From NCBI RefSeq assembly GCF_003470665.1, contig NZ_QRJZ01000015.1:1-50087 (forward strand): DNA of 50,087 nt. Reading direction: 5' to 3'. Below, piece after piece: positions 15,182-24,064 of this stretch. How positions within the stretch are numbered: position 1 is the stretch's first letter; each line of letters starts with the position of its first letter. The notes below the pieces were generated by a model, which was not told where the DNA came from, did no database searches, and saw nothing but the letters and a program-made list of their open reading frames with translations. Source of the stretch: Collinsella sp. AM17-1 (GTDB lineage: Bacteria; Actinomycetota; Coriobacteriia; Coriobacteriales; Coriobacteriaceae). The position numbers and the translations under genes were made by a program.

Positions 15182-16063
15182 ATGGAGTTTGTTCTTGATA
15201 ACGGTTCTGTTCGCGTGGCACTGAGCACGGCTGGCGGATCGTTCACTTCGATTAAAGCCAACGGTCGCGAGTACCTGTGGCAGGGCGATCCGGCGGTGTG
15301 GTCGGGCCAGGCACCTATTTGCTTTCCGATCTGCGGCGGCCTTCGTGACGGCCGCGCGATGACTATGGGCGGCCGTGAGGTCAAGCTTGCCCGCCACGGC
15401 TTTGCCCGCAAGCAGGAGTGGAAGCTCGAGGAACAGAGCGACAACATGGTTGCGCTGAGCCTAAGCTCTGCCGACCATGCCGAGTTGCTCGAGCAGTACC
15501 CATATCCGTTTAAGATCGTTGCGCGCTACACGATCGATGCGGCTAAGGTGGCCGTTTCGTACGAGGTGACCAACGAGGGGACCGAGGACATGCCGTTCTT
15601 TGTGGGCGGTCACCCCGGCTTTAAGTGCCCACTCGATGAGGACGAGTCCTACGACGATTACGAGCTTCGTTTTGATCAGCGTGAGGCCGCCGAGCTCTGT
15701 ACTGCCGTTCCCTCGACAGGCCTGATTGATGTTGAGCATCGCAGCAAGAACCCGATGGTCGGCCACGACCTGCCGCTGACTCACGAGCTCTTCGACTTTG
15801 CCGAGACCATCTTTGACGTGCTCGAGAGCCGCGTGGTCACGCTGACCATGAAGACCGAGGACAAGGGCGTGCGCCTGACGTTCCCTGATATGCCGTACCT
15901 GATTGTGTGGAGCAAGCCCGAGGGCGACTTTGTGGCCGTGGAACCGTGGGGCGGCCTGTCCACCTGCTCCGACGAGGACGATATTCTGGAGCACAAGCGT
16001 GGCTGCCTGGTGGCTAAGCCGGGGGAGACCATCGTCCGCGGCTTTGAGATCGAGATCCTTTAA
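15182..16063 (+). CDS. Aldose 1-epimerase family protein (LacX-like)
   Basis: A 293-residue protein of the GalM-like fold but shorter and divergent from the galM product at 164-1216. It resembles the group found beside lac/tagatose genes in Gram-positives and named LacX. Visible landmarks are LSTAGGSFTSIKANGREYLWQGD near the start, GGHPGFKCPL with the conserved histidine, and WSKPEGDFVAVEPWGG near the end. AGGG/AAGG lies just before the ATG. It precedes lacC by 53 bases, so the two probably share a transcript. A role with a phosphorylated or free aldohexose in the tagatose route is inferred from position only. Confidence 0.85.
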   Translation: MEFVLDNGSVRVALSTAGGSFTSIKANGREYLWQGDPAVWSGQAPICFPICGGLRDGRAMTMGGREVKLARHGFARKQEWKLEEQSDNMVALSLSSADHAELLEQYPYPFKIVARYTIDAAKVAVSYEVTNEGTEDMPFFVGGHPGFKCPLDEDESYDDYELRFDQREAAELCTAVPSTGLIDVEHRSKNPMVGHDLPLTHELFDFAETIFDVLESRVVTLTMKTEDKGVRLTFPDMPYLIVWSKPEGDFVAVEPWGGLSTCSDEDDILEHKRGCLVAKPGETIVRGFEIEIL

Positions 16064-16116
16064 CGAGCTATCGTATGTTTGGGGCGGCGCACGCCGTCCC
16101 GGAACAGGAGTTCAAC

Positions 16117-17052
16117 ATGATTCTGACCGTTACCATGAACCCGTCGATTGATACGCGCTATCAGCTCGACAAGCTGATCATCGACGACGTTAACCGCGTG
16201 ACGCCCGAAAAGACCGCTGGCGGCAAGGGCCTCAACGTGAGTCGTGTGCTGCTGCAGCTGGGCGACGACGTGCTCGCGACCGGTCTGCTCGGCGGCCACA
16301 TGGGCGCCTATATGGCCGAGCTTATGGATGCCGACGGCGTCAAGAACGACTTTGTACCCATCGCCGGTGAGACGCGCATTTGCCTGAATATTCTGCACGA
16401 GGGTAATCAGACCGAGCTGCTGGAGAGCGGCCCGCAGATCGCCTCAGCCGAGCTCGAGGCCTTTACGGCCAAGTTCGCCGAGCTTGCAGCGAAGGCGGAC
16501 GTTGTGACGCTTTCGGGCTCGCTGCCGCGTGGTGTCGATGCCGGCTACTATGCCGAGCTCGTCAAGATCGCCGAGGAGGCGGGCGCCAAGGTGCTGCTCG
16601 ACACCTCGGGTGCATCGCTGGAGGCTGCGCTGGAGTCCGACGCTAAGCCTGAGCTCGTAAAACCCAACCTGACCGAGATTAACGGCCTGCTGGGTACGTC
16701 CTTTACGACCGATGATGTCGATGCCCTGCGCGAGGCGCTTGCCGCCGATGACCGTTTTGCCGGTATCCCCTGGGTTGTCGTTTCGATGGGCGCTGCCGGT
16801 TCGGTGGGCTTCCATGAGGGTCGCGCATTCCGCGCCAAGACGCCCGCGATTGCGGCTGTGAACGCGACGGGTTCCGGCGACTCGACCATCGCCGGCTTTG
16901 CGCATGCCATTGCTGCTGGTGCCGACGACGTCACGGTGCTCAAGACTGCCAATACCTGCGGCAAGCTCAACGCCATGGACCCCAAGACCGGCCACCTGGT
17001 CATGGACCGCTGGGACGAGATCTACAACAACGTTGAGGTCGTAGAGTTGTAG
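16117..17052 (+). CDS. lacC: Tagatose-6-phosphate kinase (PfkB family)
   Basis: Phosphorylates tagatose-6-phosphate to tagatose-1,6-bisphosphate using ATP. The protein has 311 residues. Family marks are MNPSIDTRYQLD at the N-terminus, the GGKGLNVSRVLLQLG first signature, the KPNLTEINGL segment, and the second PfkB signature NATGSGDSTIAGF carrying the catalytic aspartate. The ATG at 16117 is chosen because AGGAG lies seven bases upstream and MILTVTMNPSID is the usual beginning. LacC and 1-phosphofructokinase are close relatives; the neighbours lacA and lacB favour LacC. A palindrome and a long terminator-like hairpin follow. Confidence 0.9.
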   Translation: MILTVTMNPSIDTRYQLDKLIIDDVNRVTPEKTAGGKGLNVSRVLLQLGDDVLATGLLGGHMGAYMAELMDADGVKNDFVPIAGETRICLNILHEGNQTELLESGPQIASAELEAFTAKFAELAAKADVVTLSGSLPRGVDAGYYAELVKIAEEAGAKVLLDTSGASLEAALESDAKPELVKPNLTEINGLLGTSFTTDDVDALREALAADDRFAGIPWVVVSMGAAGSVGFHEGRAFRAKTPAIAAVNATGSGDSTIAGFAHAIAAGADDVTVLKTANTCGKLNAMDPKTGHLVMDRWDEIYNNVEVVEL

Positions 17053-17054
17053 GG

Positions 17055-17192
17055 TTACGCGGTTTTACCAAACCGCGTAATGGCTCGACGCTGCAAACGC
17101 CCCTAAGCGGCAATCTGACGTTCAATCGTCGGGCATGACCAAAAGGTCAATGCCCTCCTCTTTCACGTCACCTTGCTCGCTTAGGGGCGTTT
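17055..17192 (+). terminator. Palindrome and long terminator-like hairpin after lacC
   Basis: TTACGCGGTTT/AAACCGCGTAA (17055-17080) repeats the element after lacB, with the next 15 bases also alike. Then AAACGCCCCTAAGCG (17095-17109) pairs perfectly with 17178-17192, and an inner GGGCATGACC/GGTCAATGCCC arm folds inside. TTTTCGC follows, so this may end the lac transcript. Confidence 0.7.
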
Positions 17193-17234
17193 TCGCTGAC
17201 AATGCCAAGACATCGACGTTGCCTTGGTCGCAAG

Positions 17235-17290
17235 TAGTCGTTGGGGACGTTCTTGTTTGACTAGTCATTTAAGAACGTCCCCAATGACTA
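17235..17290. repeat. Palindromic GGGGACGTTCTT repeat, complete copy
   Basis: TAGTCGTTGGGGACGTTCTT and AAGAACGTCCCCAATGACTA form 20-base arms with one mismatch around a 16-base centre. The same element recurs at 49891-49946. Confidence 0.8.
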
Positions 17291-17295
17291 GCCAA

Positions 17296-17335
17296 TAAAA
17301 CGGCGCCCGCCGGCGATGTTGCCGGCGGGCGCCGT
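17296..17335 (-). terminator. Intrinsic terminator of galK-galT
   Basis: ACGGCGCCCGCCGGC/GCCGGCGGGCGCCGT, 15-bp perfect stem with a six-base loop; the minus strand continues TTTATTGG. It lies about 50 bases after the galT stop. Confidence 0.85.
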
Positions 17336-17382
17336 TGTCTTGAAGACGAAATGATTCGTTTCCCTCTGTCCCCAAGGGATCA

Positions 17383-19011
17383 TTACAGTGAGTCGATAAA
17401 GCGCTGCTGGGCGGCGCGGCCGGCTTCGTCCCACTTAAAGACGCCGGCGTTGTCGAGCACGTGGCCAAACACCACGCCGACCTCCTCGTGCAGGATGTCG
17501 ATGGCGTTGTCCGCCGTAAGCTCGTCGGCGCGGCGGGCATAGACGTCCTCGGCCCACGCGGCATGGCTGCGGCAAAGGTCGTCGCCCTCGAGCGCACTGG
17601 CAAGGTCGTAGCTGGTATCGGCTTTGGCTGCCAGCAGGTGCTCGCGGACAGCGCCGAGCTCGGGAACCAGGCGCGGCGGAAGAATAGCCAGGCCCATAAC
17701 CTCGATCAGGCCGATGTTCTCCTTCTTAATGTGGTGATACTCGGCATGCGGGTGGAAAACGCCCAGCGGATGCTCGTCGGTCGTGATATTGCAGCGAAGC
17801 GCCAGGTAGGCCTCGTAAATCTCGCCGCCGGCGTTGCCGCGGGAGTCGACGCGGCGGATGACGGGCGTCACGGTGTTGTGCGCTACGCCGTCGGCCGTGT
17901 GCGCGATAACGCCCGCAGACTCGTCGGTCCACTCGCGCCAGGCGAGGATAATCTTCTCGGCAGCGTCGAGCAGCTGAGCGCGGTCATGCGAGCGCAGGCG
18001 CAGCACCGAGAGCGGCCACTGCAGCACAGTGCCGGTGACCTGGTCAAAACCGGGCACGCTAAACTGCGAGACCTCGGCGGCATGCATCATGGGGAACTCG
18101 TGCGCGCCGCCCTGGAAGTGGTCGTGCGACAGAATCGAGCCGCCCACGATAGGCAGGTCGGCGTTGGAGCCGATGAAGTAATGCGGGAACAGGTCCACAA
18201 AGTCGAACAGGCAGGTCAGGCCCTTGCGGTCGACGTGCATCGGACGATGCTCGGAGCTCATGGCAATGCAATGCTCGTTAAAGTACGCGTACGGGCTGTA
18301 CTGGAAGCCCCAGCGCTCGCCGTTGAGCTGGATGGGGATAATGCGCAGGTTCTGGCGAGCGGGGTGAGCGCCGCCGTCGGCTGCGGCGGAGCGTCCCGGG
18401 TAGCCCTCGTTTTCGATGCAGAGCTGGCAGGCGGGATACTTCTTGCCCGTGTTCTTTGCGGCACCAGCCGCGGCGATATCGCGTGGGTCCTTCTCAGGCT
18501 TGGAGAGGTTGATGGTGATCTCAAGATCGCCCCAGTTGGTGGGGGTGCTCCATTTGATGTTGCGCGCGATGGCGGCACGGCGCACGTAGCCGGCGTCGCA
18601 GCACAGGCCGTAGAACCAGTCGGTCGCGGCGCGGGGCTCGTTGACGCCCATGCGGCCGTTGAACTCCTCGTTTACAACCGAAGGCCTCGGCATGAGCGCG
18701 CCCATGATGCGCATGGCGATGCGGTCGCGGCCCGACGCCGTGTCCTCGGCGGCACCGTTGGCAACGGCCGCCTCGGCAAGCGCAGCAAGCGTGCCTTCAA
18801 GGTCAAAGTCGGGCAGGGTATCGGGGTGCAAGAGCGAGAGTTTCTCAACCTGGAGCGCCCAGGCCATATCGAGTGCGGGACCCGTGGCGCCGATGCACTC
18901 CAAAATGGTGTTGTATGCCCAGATCCGGTCGTCCTGGCCGATCATCGATCGGTGGATGGCGTACTCGATCAGGTTCTGCGCGGCCTCTCGCACGTCAGTA
19001 ATTACAGCCAT
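17383..19011 (-). CDS. galT: UDP-glucose--hexose-1-phosphate uridylyltransferase, class II type
   Basis: Transfers UMP between UDP-glucose and galactose-1-phosphate in the Leloir pathway. At 542 residues it belongs to the long GalT type found in Gram-positive bacteria rather than the roughly 350-residue enterobacterial type. Landmarks are MGALMPRPSVVNEEFN, KWSTPTNWGDLEITINLSKPEKDP, CQLCIENEGYPGR, the active-site histidine cluster GGSILSHDHFQGGAHEFPM, and FHPHAEYHHIKKENIGLIEVMGLAILPPRL. The start overlaps the galK stop by ten bases, so the two are translationally coupled in a galK-galT operon. No galE is in the window, so UDP-galactose epimerisation must be encoded elsewhere. Confidence 0.93.
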   Translation of the reverse strand: MAVITDVREAAQNLIEYAIHRSMIGQDDRIWAYNTILECIGATGPALDMAWALQVEKLSLLHPDTLPDFDLEGTLAALAEAAVANGAAEDTASGRDRIAMRIMGALMPRPSVVNEEFNGRMGVNEPRAATDWFYGLCCDAGYVRRAAIARNIKWSTPTNWGDLEITINLSKPEKDPRDIAAAGAAKNTGKKYPACQLCIENEGYPGRSAAADGGAHPARQNLRIIPIQLNGERWGFQYSPYAYFNEHCIAMSSEHRPMHVDRKGLTCLFDFVDLFPHYFIGSNADLPIVGGSILSHDHFQGGAHEFPMMHAAEVSQFSVPGFDQVTGTVLQWPLSVLRLRSHDRAQLLDAAEKIILAWREWTDESAGVIAHTADGVAHNTVTPVIRRVDSRGNAGGEIYEAYLALRCNITTDEHPLGVFHPHAEYHHIKKENIGLIEVMGLAILPPRLVPELGAVREHLLAAKADTSYDLASALEGDDLCRSHAAWAEDVYARRADELTADNAIDILHEEVGVVFGHVLDNAGVFKWDEAGRAAQQRFIDSL

Positions 19012-20207
19012 GCCGCGTAAGCCCCCTTGTCAGAGATGGCGTAGTGACGGGCAGAGCCCTCGCCCAGCCAGCCGTTCATCTTGGCAATGAAGGTGTCGAC
19101 CAGATCGAGCGGCACGAAGGCCTGGATGGTGCCACCAAAGCCGCCACCGTGGATACGGACGGCGCCGCGGCCGTCGAGCACGTGCTCGGCCAGCGCCAGG
19201 GCATACATGGAAGGCTGCTCGGAACCCAGCTTGGCAACAACATTCTGCAGGTACATGGCGGAGCTGGCGCCGGACTCGCGCGTCAGGACCAGGAACTGGT
19301 CAATGTCGCCAGCGTTCAGGGCTGCCCAGCGCTTGTCGACCAGGCCGTTCTCGTACCAGTAGTGAACGGCACGCAGGCAAGCGCGGTCGCCCAGCTTGGC
19401 GCGCAGCTCGGGGAGCTTGGCGTCAAAGTCGGCAACGTTGACCTCGCACAGGCGTGCCTTGCCAAACTCGGCGGCGACGTCCTGCATCTCGCGCGGAACG
19501 GCGGCGTAGTCGTCGGTAGCCGCCACATGGTCGGCGCCAACCTTAACGAGCACGAGCGCATAGCCGTGATCCTCAAAGTTGAGCTCGAGCTTCTGGGTCT
19601 TAGGCTGAGCCTGATCCTCAAAGTCCATGTAGGCGAGGCCGCCCAGGCACACAGCCGCCTGATCCATAAGACCGCAGGGCTTGCCGTAATAGTTGTTCTC
19701 GGTGCGCTGGCTCATCTGGGCGAGCGCGACGGGCTCAATGGCGGGCGCGCCCCAGAGCGTCTCCATGGCGCGGCCGTAAGCCGCCTCGACAGCGGCGGAG
19801 CTAGAAAGGCCGCCACCCGAGGGGACGGAGCAGGTAAAGGCAAAGTCGAAGCCCTGGGGCTCAACGCCCAGAGCAGCGATTTCGTGGGCCATACCGCGCA
19901 CGAGGCTTGCGGACGTGCCCTTCTCGGACTCTTGAATATCCAGCGTGTCGAGCGTGATCTCAAACGTAGGATAGCCCTCGTCGGCGACGCGAACCTTGTT
20001 GGAATCGGTTGCCACGGCGATGCCGTCAACAGCGACATCGAGCGAGCCGGCGATAACGTGACCGCCCTCGTGATCGGTGTGGTTGCCGCTGATCTCGGAA
20101 CGGCCGGGCGCGTGCACATAGAGCACCTGGCGATCGCCGATGGGGCCAAACTCCTCCTCAAACAGCTTGGTGAGCGTGGCGAGTGTCTTTTTGTCGGGGG
20201 TGGTCAT
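19002..20207 (-). CDS. galK: Galactokinase
   Basis: Phosphorylates galactose to galactose-1-phosphate; GHMP kinase family. The 401-residue protein has all three signatures: GRSEISGNHTDHEGG at residues 35-49, the ATP loop VPSGGGLSSSAAVEAAYG, and the C-terminal IHGGGFGGTIQAFVPLD. ATG at 20207 is chosen because AAAGGA lies seven bases upstream; an in-frame upstream start would put translation into the operator region. It leads the galK-galT operon and is divergent from a LacI-type regulator. Three copies of TGAGTACGTTAACAT lie in the region between them, so repression by that regulator is likely. Confidence 0.94.
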   Translation of the reverse strand: MTTPDKKTLATLTKLFEEEFGPIGDRQVLYVHAPGRSEISGNHTDHEGGHVIAGSLDVAVDGIAVATDSNKVRVADEGYPTFEITLDTLDIQESEKGTSASLVRGMAHEIAALGVEPQGFDFAFTCSVPSGGGLSSSAAVEAAYGRAMETLWGAPAIEPVALAQMSQRTENNYYGKPCGLMDQAAVCLGGLAYMDFEDQAQPKTQKLELNFEDHGYALVLVKVGADHVAATDDYAAVPREMQDVAAEFGKARLCEVNVADFDAKLPELRAKLGDRACLRAVHYWYENGLVDKRWAALNAGDIDQFLVLTRESGASSAMYLQNVVAKLGSEQPSMYALALAEHVLDGRGAVRIHGGGFGGTIQAFVPLDLVDTFIAKMNGWLGEGSARHYAISDKGAYAAWL

Positions 20208-20251
20208 GAGGGTCCTTTCCTTGGCGCATACTGACGAGTTTTCCGTCGTAG

Positions 20252-20266
20252 TGAGTACGTTAACAA
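20252..20266 (+). promoter_or_regulatory. LacI-type operator, galK side
   Basis: TGAGTACGTTAACAA is one of three near-identical sites in the galK/regulator divergent region. It is 45 bases upstream of the galK start codon. Confidence 0.65.
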
Positions 20267-20314
20267 TCTGAAGTGGCATAAACTCAGCATCTACGATGCC
20301 GCACGTTACGGGCT

Positions 20315-20329
20315 ATGTTAACGTACTCA
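20315..20329 (-). promoter_or_regulatory. LacI-type operator, middle site
   Basis: Read on the minus strand it is TGAGTACGTTAACAT. It is in opposite orientation to the flanking sites. Confidence 0.65.
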
Positions 20330-20438
20330 TAACACAACACTTATCACTTTTTGAGAATCTGGTAATCGGTAGAAATCCAGCCGTGAACGGTATTGCCGTA
20401 TGGACTTATAGAGCAGAAGAGTTGCGGATTGAAAAAGT

Positions 20439-20453
20439 AGAGTACGTTAACAT
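20439..20453 (+). promoter_or_regulatory. LacI-type operator, regulator side
   Basis: AGAGTACGTTAACAT matches the other two sites at all but one position. It overlaps an ATG at 20452 that could be read as a start for the regulator gene. Its presence there argues that translation starts further downstream, and that the gene is autoregulated. Confidence 0.65.
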
Positions 20454-20544
20454 GCGTCCGACGATAGCGGGCTTCGGCGCGGGGCGTATTTCTGCCCGGG
20501 CTGGCATGCACGCTATTAAATCTCGCAAGGGTGAAGGTGATCCT

Positions 20545-21576
20545 GTGGCAAGGCGCCCGTCCAACGATACAGGTACGCGTCCGGTCTCCATGGCCGACGT
20601 CGCCCGCGCTGCTGGCGTTTCGCAGCAGACGGTTTCGCGCGTCGCCAACGGCCTCCCTAACGTCAACGAGCAGACGCGCCAGCGCGTGCAGGCTGCTATG
20701 CAAGAGCTCGGCTTTCGTCCGAGTTATGCCGGTCGCTCGCTGCGCGACGGCCGTTACCATTCGGTCGGCCTGTGCGTCAACGATGTCACCAAGTTTGGCA
20801 ACCTCTCAATGATCGACGGTATCGCCAGCGCTGCTCGCGAGCATAATTGCGCCATCACGCTGGTCGAGATGTCCAAGACCGAGGAGTTTTCGCTTGCCGA
20901 GGCCACTCGCCGCATGGCGGCGCTGCCGGTGGACGGCATCATTATCGGCATGAGCCGTATGGCGCCCGATTTTGAGACGTTTGATCCACTGCCGGGCATT
21001 GGCACGGTCATCGTTACCATGTATGCGCATCCGCGCGTGACCACAGTCGATTCCGACCATTACGGCTGCTCGCTGTTGCTTATGGACCATCTGTTTGAGC
21101 TGGGGCACGAGCAGATTCGCTATATTGGCGGCCCGTCGTTCTCGGTCGACGAGCAATTTCGTCGCGCCGGTTGGCAGGATGCGCTCGAGCGTAAACACAT
21201 CGAGCCGGCAGAGCCGCTCGAGGGCGACTGGTCTGCTAACAGCGGTTACGAGGCCGGCAGGTACCTGGCCGAGCATGACCGCGCCATGACGGCGATTTAC
21301 GCGGCAAACGACCAGATGGCAAACGGCGCTATTGCAGCGCTGCGCGATAGCGGCCTGCGCGTGCCCGAGGACGTGAGCGTGGTGGGCGTCGACGATTCGC
21401 TCGATGATTTTGTCGCACACAACGAGCTCACGACCGTGCGATTCGATCTACATCAGCGCGGACGCGAGGTATTCGAGCATGCGGTTCCCGAGGCGGGTGC
21501 GGCGGACAAAACCGTTGCCATTCGTATTCCCGGACAACTCATCATTCGACATAGCACGGCGATACCGCGCGCATAG
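20545..21576 (+). CDS. LacI-family transcriptional regulator (GalR-like)
   Basis: Sugar-responsive DNA-binding regulator, 343 residues from the chosen start. The helix-turn-helix is ADVARAAGVSQQTVSRVANG with hinge FRPSYAGRSLRDGR. The effector domain shows LPVDGIIIGMSRM, IYAANDQMANGAIAAL and VPEDVSVVGVDDSLDD. Start choice is uncertain: in-frame ATGs lie at 20452 and 20506, but the first overlaps an operator and neither has a ribosome site. GTG at 20545 follows AAGGGTGAAGGTG and gives a normal N-terminus. It is divergent from galK-galT with three operators between, so it is the likely galactose repressor and autoregulator. It is a paralogue of the 10625-11629 product. Confidence 0.85.
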   Translation: MARRPSNDTGTRPVSMADVARAAGVSQQTVSRVANGLPNVNEQTRQRVQAAMQELGFRPSYAGRSLRDGRYHSVGLCVNDVTKFGNLSMIDGIASAAREHNCAITLVEMSKTEEFSLAEATRRMAALPVDGIIIGMSRMAPDFETFDPLPGIGTVIVTMYAHPRVTTVDSDHYGCSLLLMDHLFELGHEQIRYIGGPSFSVDEQFRRAGWQDALERKHIEPAEPLEGDWSANSGYEAGRYLAEHDRAMTAIYAANDQMANGAIAALRDSGLRVPEDVSVVGVDDSLDDFVAHNELTTVRFDLHQRGREVFEHAVPEAGAADKTVAIRIPGQLIIRHSTAIPRA

Positions 21577-21705
21577 TTTGTGCTGATAAACGGCGATTTA
21601 TCGCATTTCAATAACAATCGGTAAGGATGCCGGCAGATAGCTGTTGGGATGTAGCCGAGTGCTATGATAGACGGGCTCTTTTGTCTATCTAGGAGGCTTT
21701 GCCTG

Positions 21706-22866
21706 ATGGAGATCACCAAGGATATCCGCTACGTTGGCGTCGACGATCACGACATTGACCTGTTCGAGGGCCAGTACGATGTGTCCGAGAACGGTATGGC
21801 ATACAACAGCTACGTTATCTTGGGCGAAAAGATCGCTGTCGCCGATTCAGTCGACGGCGGTTTTGTTGACGAGTGGCTCGGCAACATCGAGGCCGTGCTC
21901 GATGGCCGTACGCCCGACTACCTGGTCGTCCATCACATGGAGCCCGATCACTCCGCCGGCATTGCCGCCTTTATGGAGCGCTATCCCCAGGCCCAGATCG
22001 TGGCCAGCATGGGCGCCTTCCGTATGATGGTCAACTACTTTGGTACCGATTATCCCGAGCGTAAGATGGTCGTCAAAGAGGGCGACGTGCTCGACCTGGG
22101 TGGCCACAGCCTAACGTTTGTCGGCGCCCCCAACGTGCACTGGCCCGAGGTGCTCTTCTCCTATGAGGCTACCGACAAGGTACTCTTTAGTGCCGACGGC
22201 TTTGGCAAGTTTGGCGCCAACGACATCGAGGACCCGGAAGGTTGGGCTTGCGAAGCGCGCCGCTACTACTTTGGCATCGTCGGTAAGTTCGGCAAATTCG
22301 TGCAGACCGTGCTTAAGAAGGCCGCCGACCTGGACATCCAGATCATCTGCCCGCTTCATGGCCCCGTGCTGACCGAGAACCTGGGCTACTACCTCGACAC
22401 CTACAACACCTGGTCGAGCTATCAGCCCGAGGACGAGGGCATCACCATTGCCTACGCGAGCGTCTACGGCCATCTGAAGGCTGCCGTTGAGGAGCTTGCA
22501 TCTGCGCTCGAGGCCCGTGGCCAGAAGGTTTCCGTCTTTGACCTGGCTCGCGACGACATGGCCGAGGCCGTTGAGGATGCGTTCCGCTATGACCGTCTGG
22601 TACTCGCTTCCATCACCTATCAGGGCGAGATCTTCCCGTTCATGAGCACCTTTATCCATACGCTTGCCGAGCATGCCTACCAGAACCGTACCGTGGCGCT
22701 TGTCGAGGCCGGTTCCTGGGCGCCCGCAGCTGCCAAGATTATGACCAAGGAGCTCGAGGGTATGAAGGACATCACCCTGACGCAGAACAAGGTGACCGTG
22801 CTGGGCTCGCTCAACGACGCCTCGCGCGCTCAGATCGAGGTTCTCGCCGACGAGCTGTCCAAGTAG
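21706..22866 (+). CDS. Flavodiiron protein (A-type flavoprotein, oxygen/NO reductase)
   Basis: Cytoplasmic enzyme that reduces oxygen or nitric oxide, typical of anaerobes protecting themselves from these gases. The 386-residue protein has an N-terminal metallo-beta-lactamase-like domain with the diiron ligands: HHMEPDH, then PNVHWPE, FSADGFG and CPLHGPVL. A flavodoxin-like domain follows from about residue 245 (YASVYGHLKAAVEELA ... SITYQGEIFPFMSTFI ... EAGSWAPAAA). It has no extra rubredoxin or flavin-reductase domain, so it needs a separate electron donor. AGGAGG lies well placed before ATG 21706. It is monocistronic with its own strong terminator and has no visible link to the galactose genes around it. 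Confidence 0.92.
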   Translation: MEITKDIRYVGVDDHDIDLFEGQYDVSENGMAYNSYVILGEKIAVADSVDGGFVDEWLGNIEAVLDGRTPDYLVVHHMEPDHSAGIAAFMERYPQAQIVASMGAFRMMVNYFGTDYPERKMVVKEGDVLDLGGHSLTFVGAPNVHWPEVLFSYEATDKVLFSADGFGKFGANDIEDPEGWACEARRYYFGIVGKFGKFVQTVLKKAADLDIQIICPLHGPVLTENLGYYLDTYNTWSSYQPEDEGITIAYASVYGHLKAAVEELASALEARGQKVSVFDLARDDMAEAVEDAFRYDRLVLASITYQGEIFPFMSTFIHTLAEHAYQNRTVALVEAGSWAPAAAKIMTKELEGMKDITLTQNKVTVLGSLNDASRAQIEVLADELSK

Positions 22867-22890
22867 CGACACATTCACTTCTGATGCTCA

Positions 22891-22927
22891 ACCACCACAA
22901 AGGAGACCTTTGTGGTGGTTTTTGTTT
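22891..22927 (+). terminator. Intrinsic terminator of the flavodiiron gene
   Basis: ACCACCACAAAGG/CCTTTGTGGTGGT stem with a short loop and TTTTTGTTT. It reaches the stop codon of the convergent deoR-type gene and is probably bidirectional. Confidence 0.92.
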
Positions 22928-23729
22928 AAGCGCCGGCGATGAGGAGATTTGGGCGGGCGTTGTCGACGATCTCGGCGATTGAGGTGGCGACGGCATTATC
23001 GGGGTCACGGTCCATCACGATGGAGTCGACATCGGCAAGCTCGGCAAAGCGGTACATGCCGCGTCCGTTAACCTTGCTGGCGTCCATGAGGGCGACGCTT
23101 TGATGGGCCGCGGCGATCATAGCCGTTTTGGTCTCGGCCATCTGGGGAAAGTCGGTCGTAAAGCCGCAGCTGGGGACAAAGGCGCCGGGGCACATGACGG
23201 CCAGATCGGCATGGACCATTTGGAGCGCCTGCATAGTGAGCGGTCCGTACAAATAACGATGGCCTTTGCGCAGCGCCCCGCCCAGCATGACGACATCGAC
23301 TGAGGGCATGCTCTCGTCGATGTAATCGGCAATGGTAATGTCGGCCGTGATGACGGTGATACCGTCGCGCTGATCGAGGAGCCGGACGAACTCGAGCGCC
23401 GTGGTGCCCGAGTCGACGAGCAGCGTGTCGCCGTCATTGACGAGCTCGATGGCGCTTTGCGCGATGGCCTGCTTGGCGGCGACGTTGACATTGATGCGGC
23501 GATCCTGCGTGGAGACGGTCAGACGTTTGTGGAGCGACACAGCGCCACCATGCGTGCGGCGCAGCTTGCCGGACTCGGCGAGCGCGTCTAGGTCGGCGCG
23601 GGCGGTAACGGAGGACACGCCAAAAGTCTGGGCGATTTCTGCCACTTGCACTGAGGCGTTATGTTCGAGCATTTCCATAATGGCGGCGCGACGCTCATCG
23701 GCGAAAGCTCGGGTTGTTGCATGGGCCAT
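22926..23729 (-). CDS. DeoR-family transcriptional regulator
   Basis: Second DeoR-type regulator of the window, 267 residues. The N-terminal helix-turn-helix is VQVAEIAQTFGVSSVTARADLDALAESGKLRRTHGGAV. The effector domain has VDSGTTALEFVRLL, VITADITIADYI, MLGGALRKGHRYLYGPL and DASKVNGRGMY. GGAG precedes the ATG. It is divergent from the class II aldolase gene; an imperfect palindrome in between (23798-23826) is a candidate operator. It therefore probably regulates the last step of tagatose metabolism, sensing a phosphorylated sugar. Confidence 0.9.
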   Translation of the reverse strand: MAHATTRAFADERRAAIMEMLEHNASVQVAEIAQTFGVSSVTARADLDALAESGKLRRTHGGAVSLHKRLTVSTQDRRINVNVAAKQAIAQSAIELVNDGDTLLVDSGTTALEFVRLLDQRDGITVITADITIADYIDESMPSVDVVMLGGALRKGHRYLYGPLTMQALQMVHADLAVMCPGAFVPSCGFTTDFPQMAETKTAMIAAAHQSVALMDASKVNGRGMYRFAELADVDSIVMDRDPDNAVATSIAEIVDNARPNLLIAGA

Positions 23730-23797
23730 ATCCGCTCCATCATCGTCTGAAATTTGCAGGAATTGTGTTGAGTCTATTTTCGTTCATTTTCTTTTTA

Positions 23798-23826
23798 AGT
23801 AAGAAAACGCCTTTCGATTACTTACT
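23798..23826. promoter_or_regulatory. Imperfect palindrome in the deoR/aldolase intergenic region
   Basis: AGTAAGAAAACG (23798-23809) and CGATTACTTACT (23815-23826) are inverted with 10 of 12 positions matching. A TATAAA lies just downstream at about 23832. This is the best candidate operator in the 335-base region between the two genes; the rest shows no gene. Confidence 0.45.
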
Positions 23827-24064
23827 TTTTCTATAAAAGAAAGATGATCAAAGCTCAAAACTCAATTTCGAACACGCACGCTCGGGTTCGACCCCTTCCG
23901 TTTGCTTTTCAAAAATGAAGGTTGGACCTCGCGCGATGACAATATCTCGCACATGCATACCCGCTGAATTTCATACAATGAGCGCAGCAAAACGCAAGGT
24001 AAAACACCTTGTGAACAACTACGCCCGATGTCCAGATGCGGGCGAGGGAGAGGAGCAAACGCTC

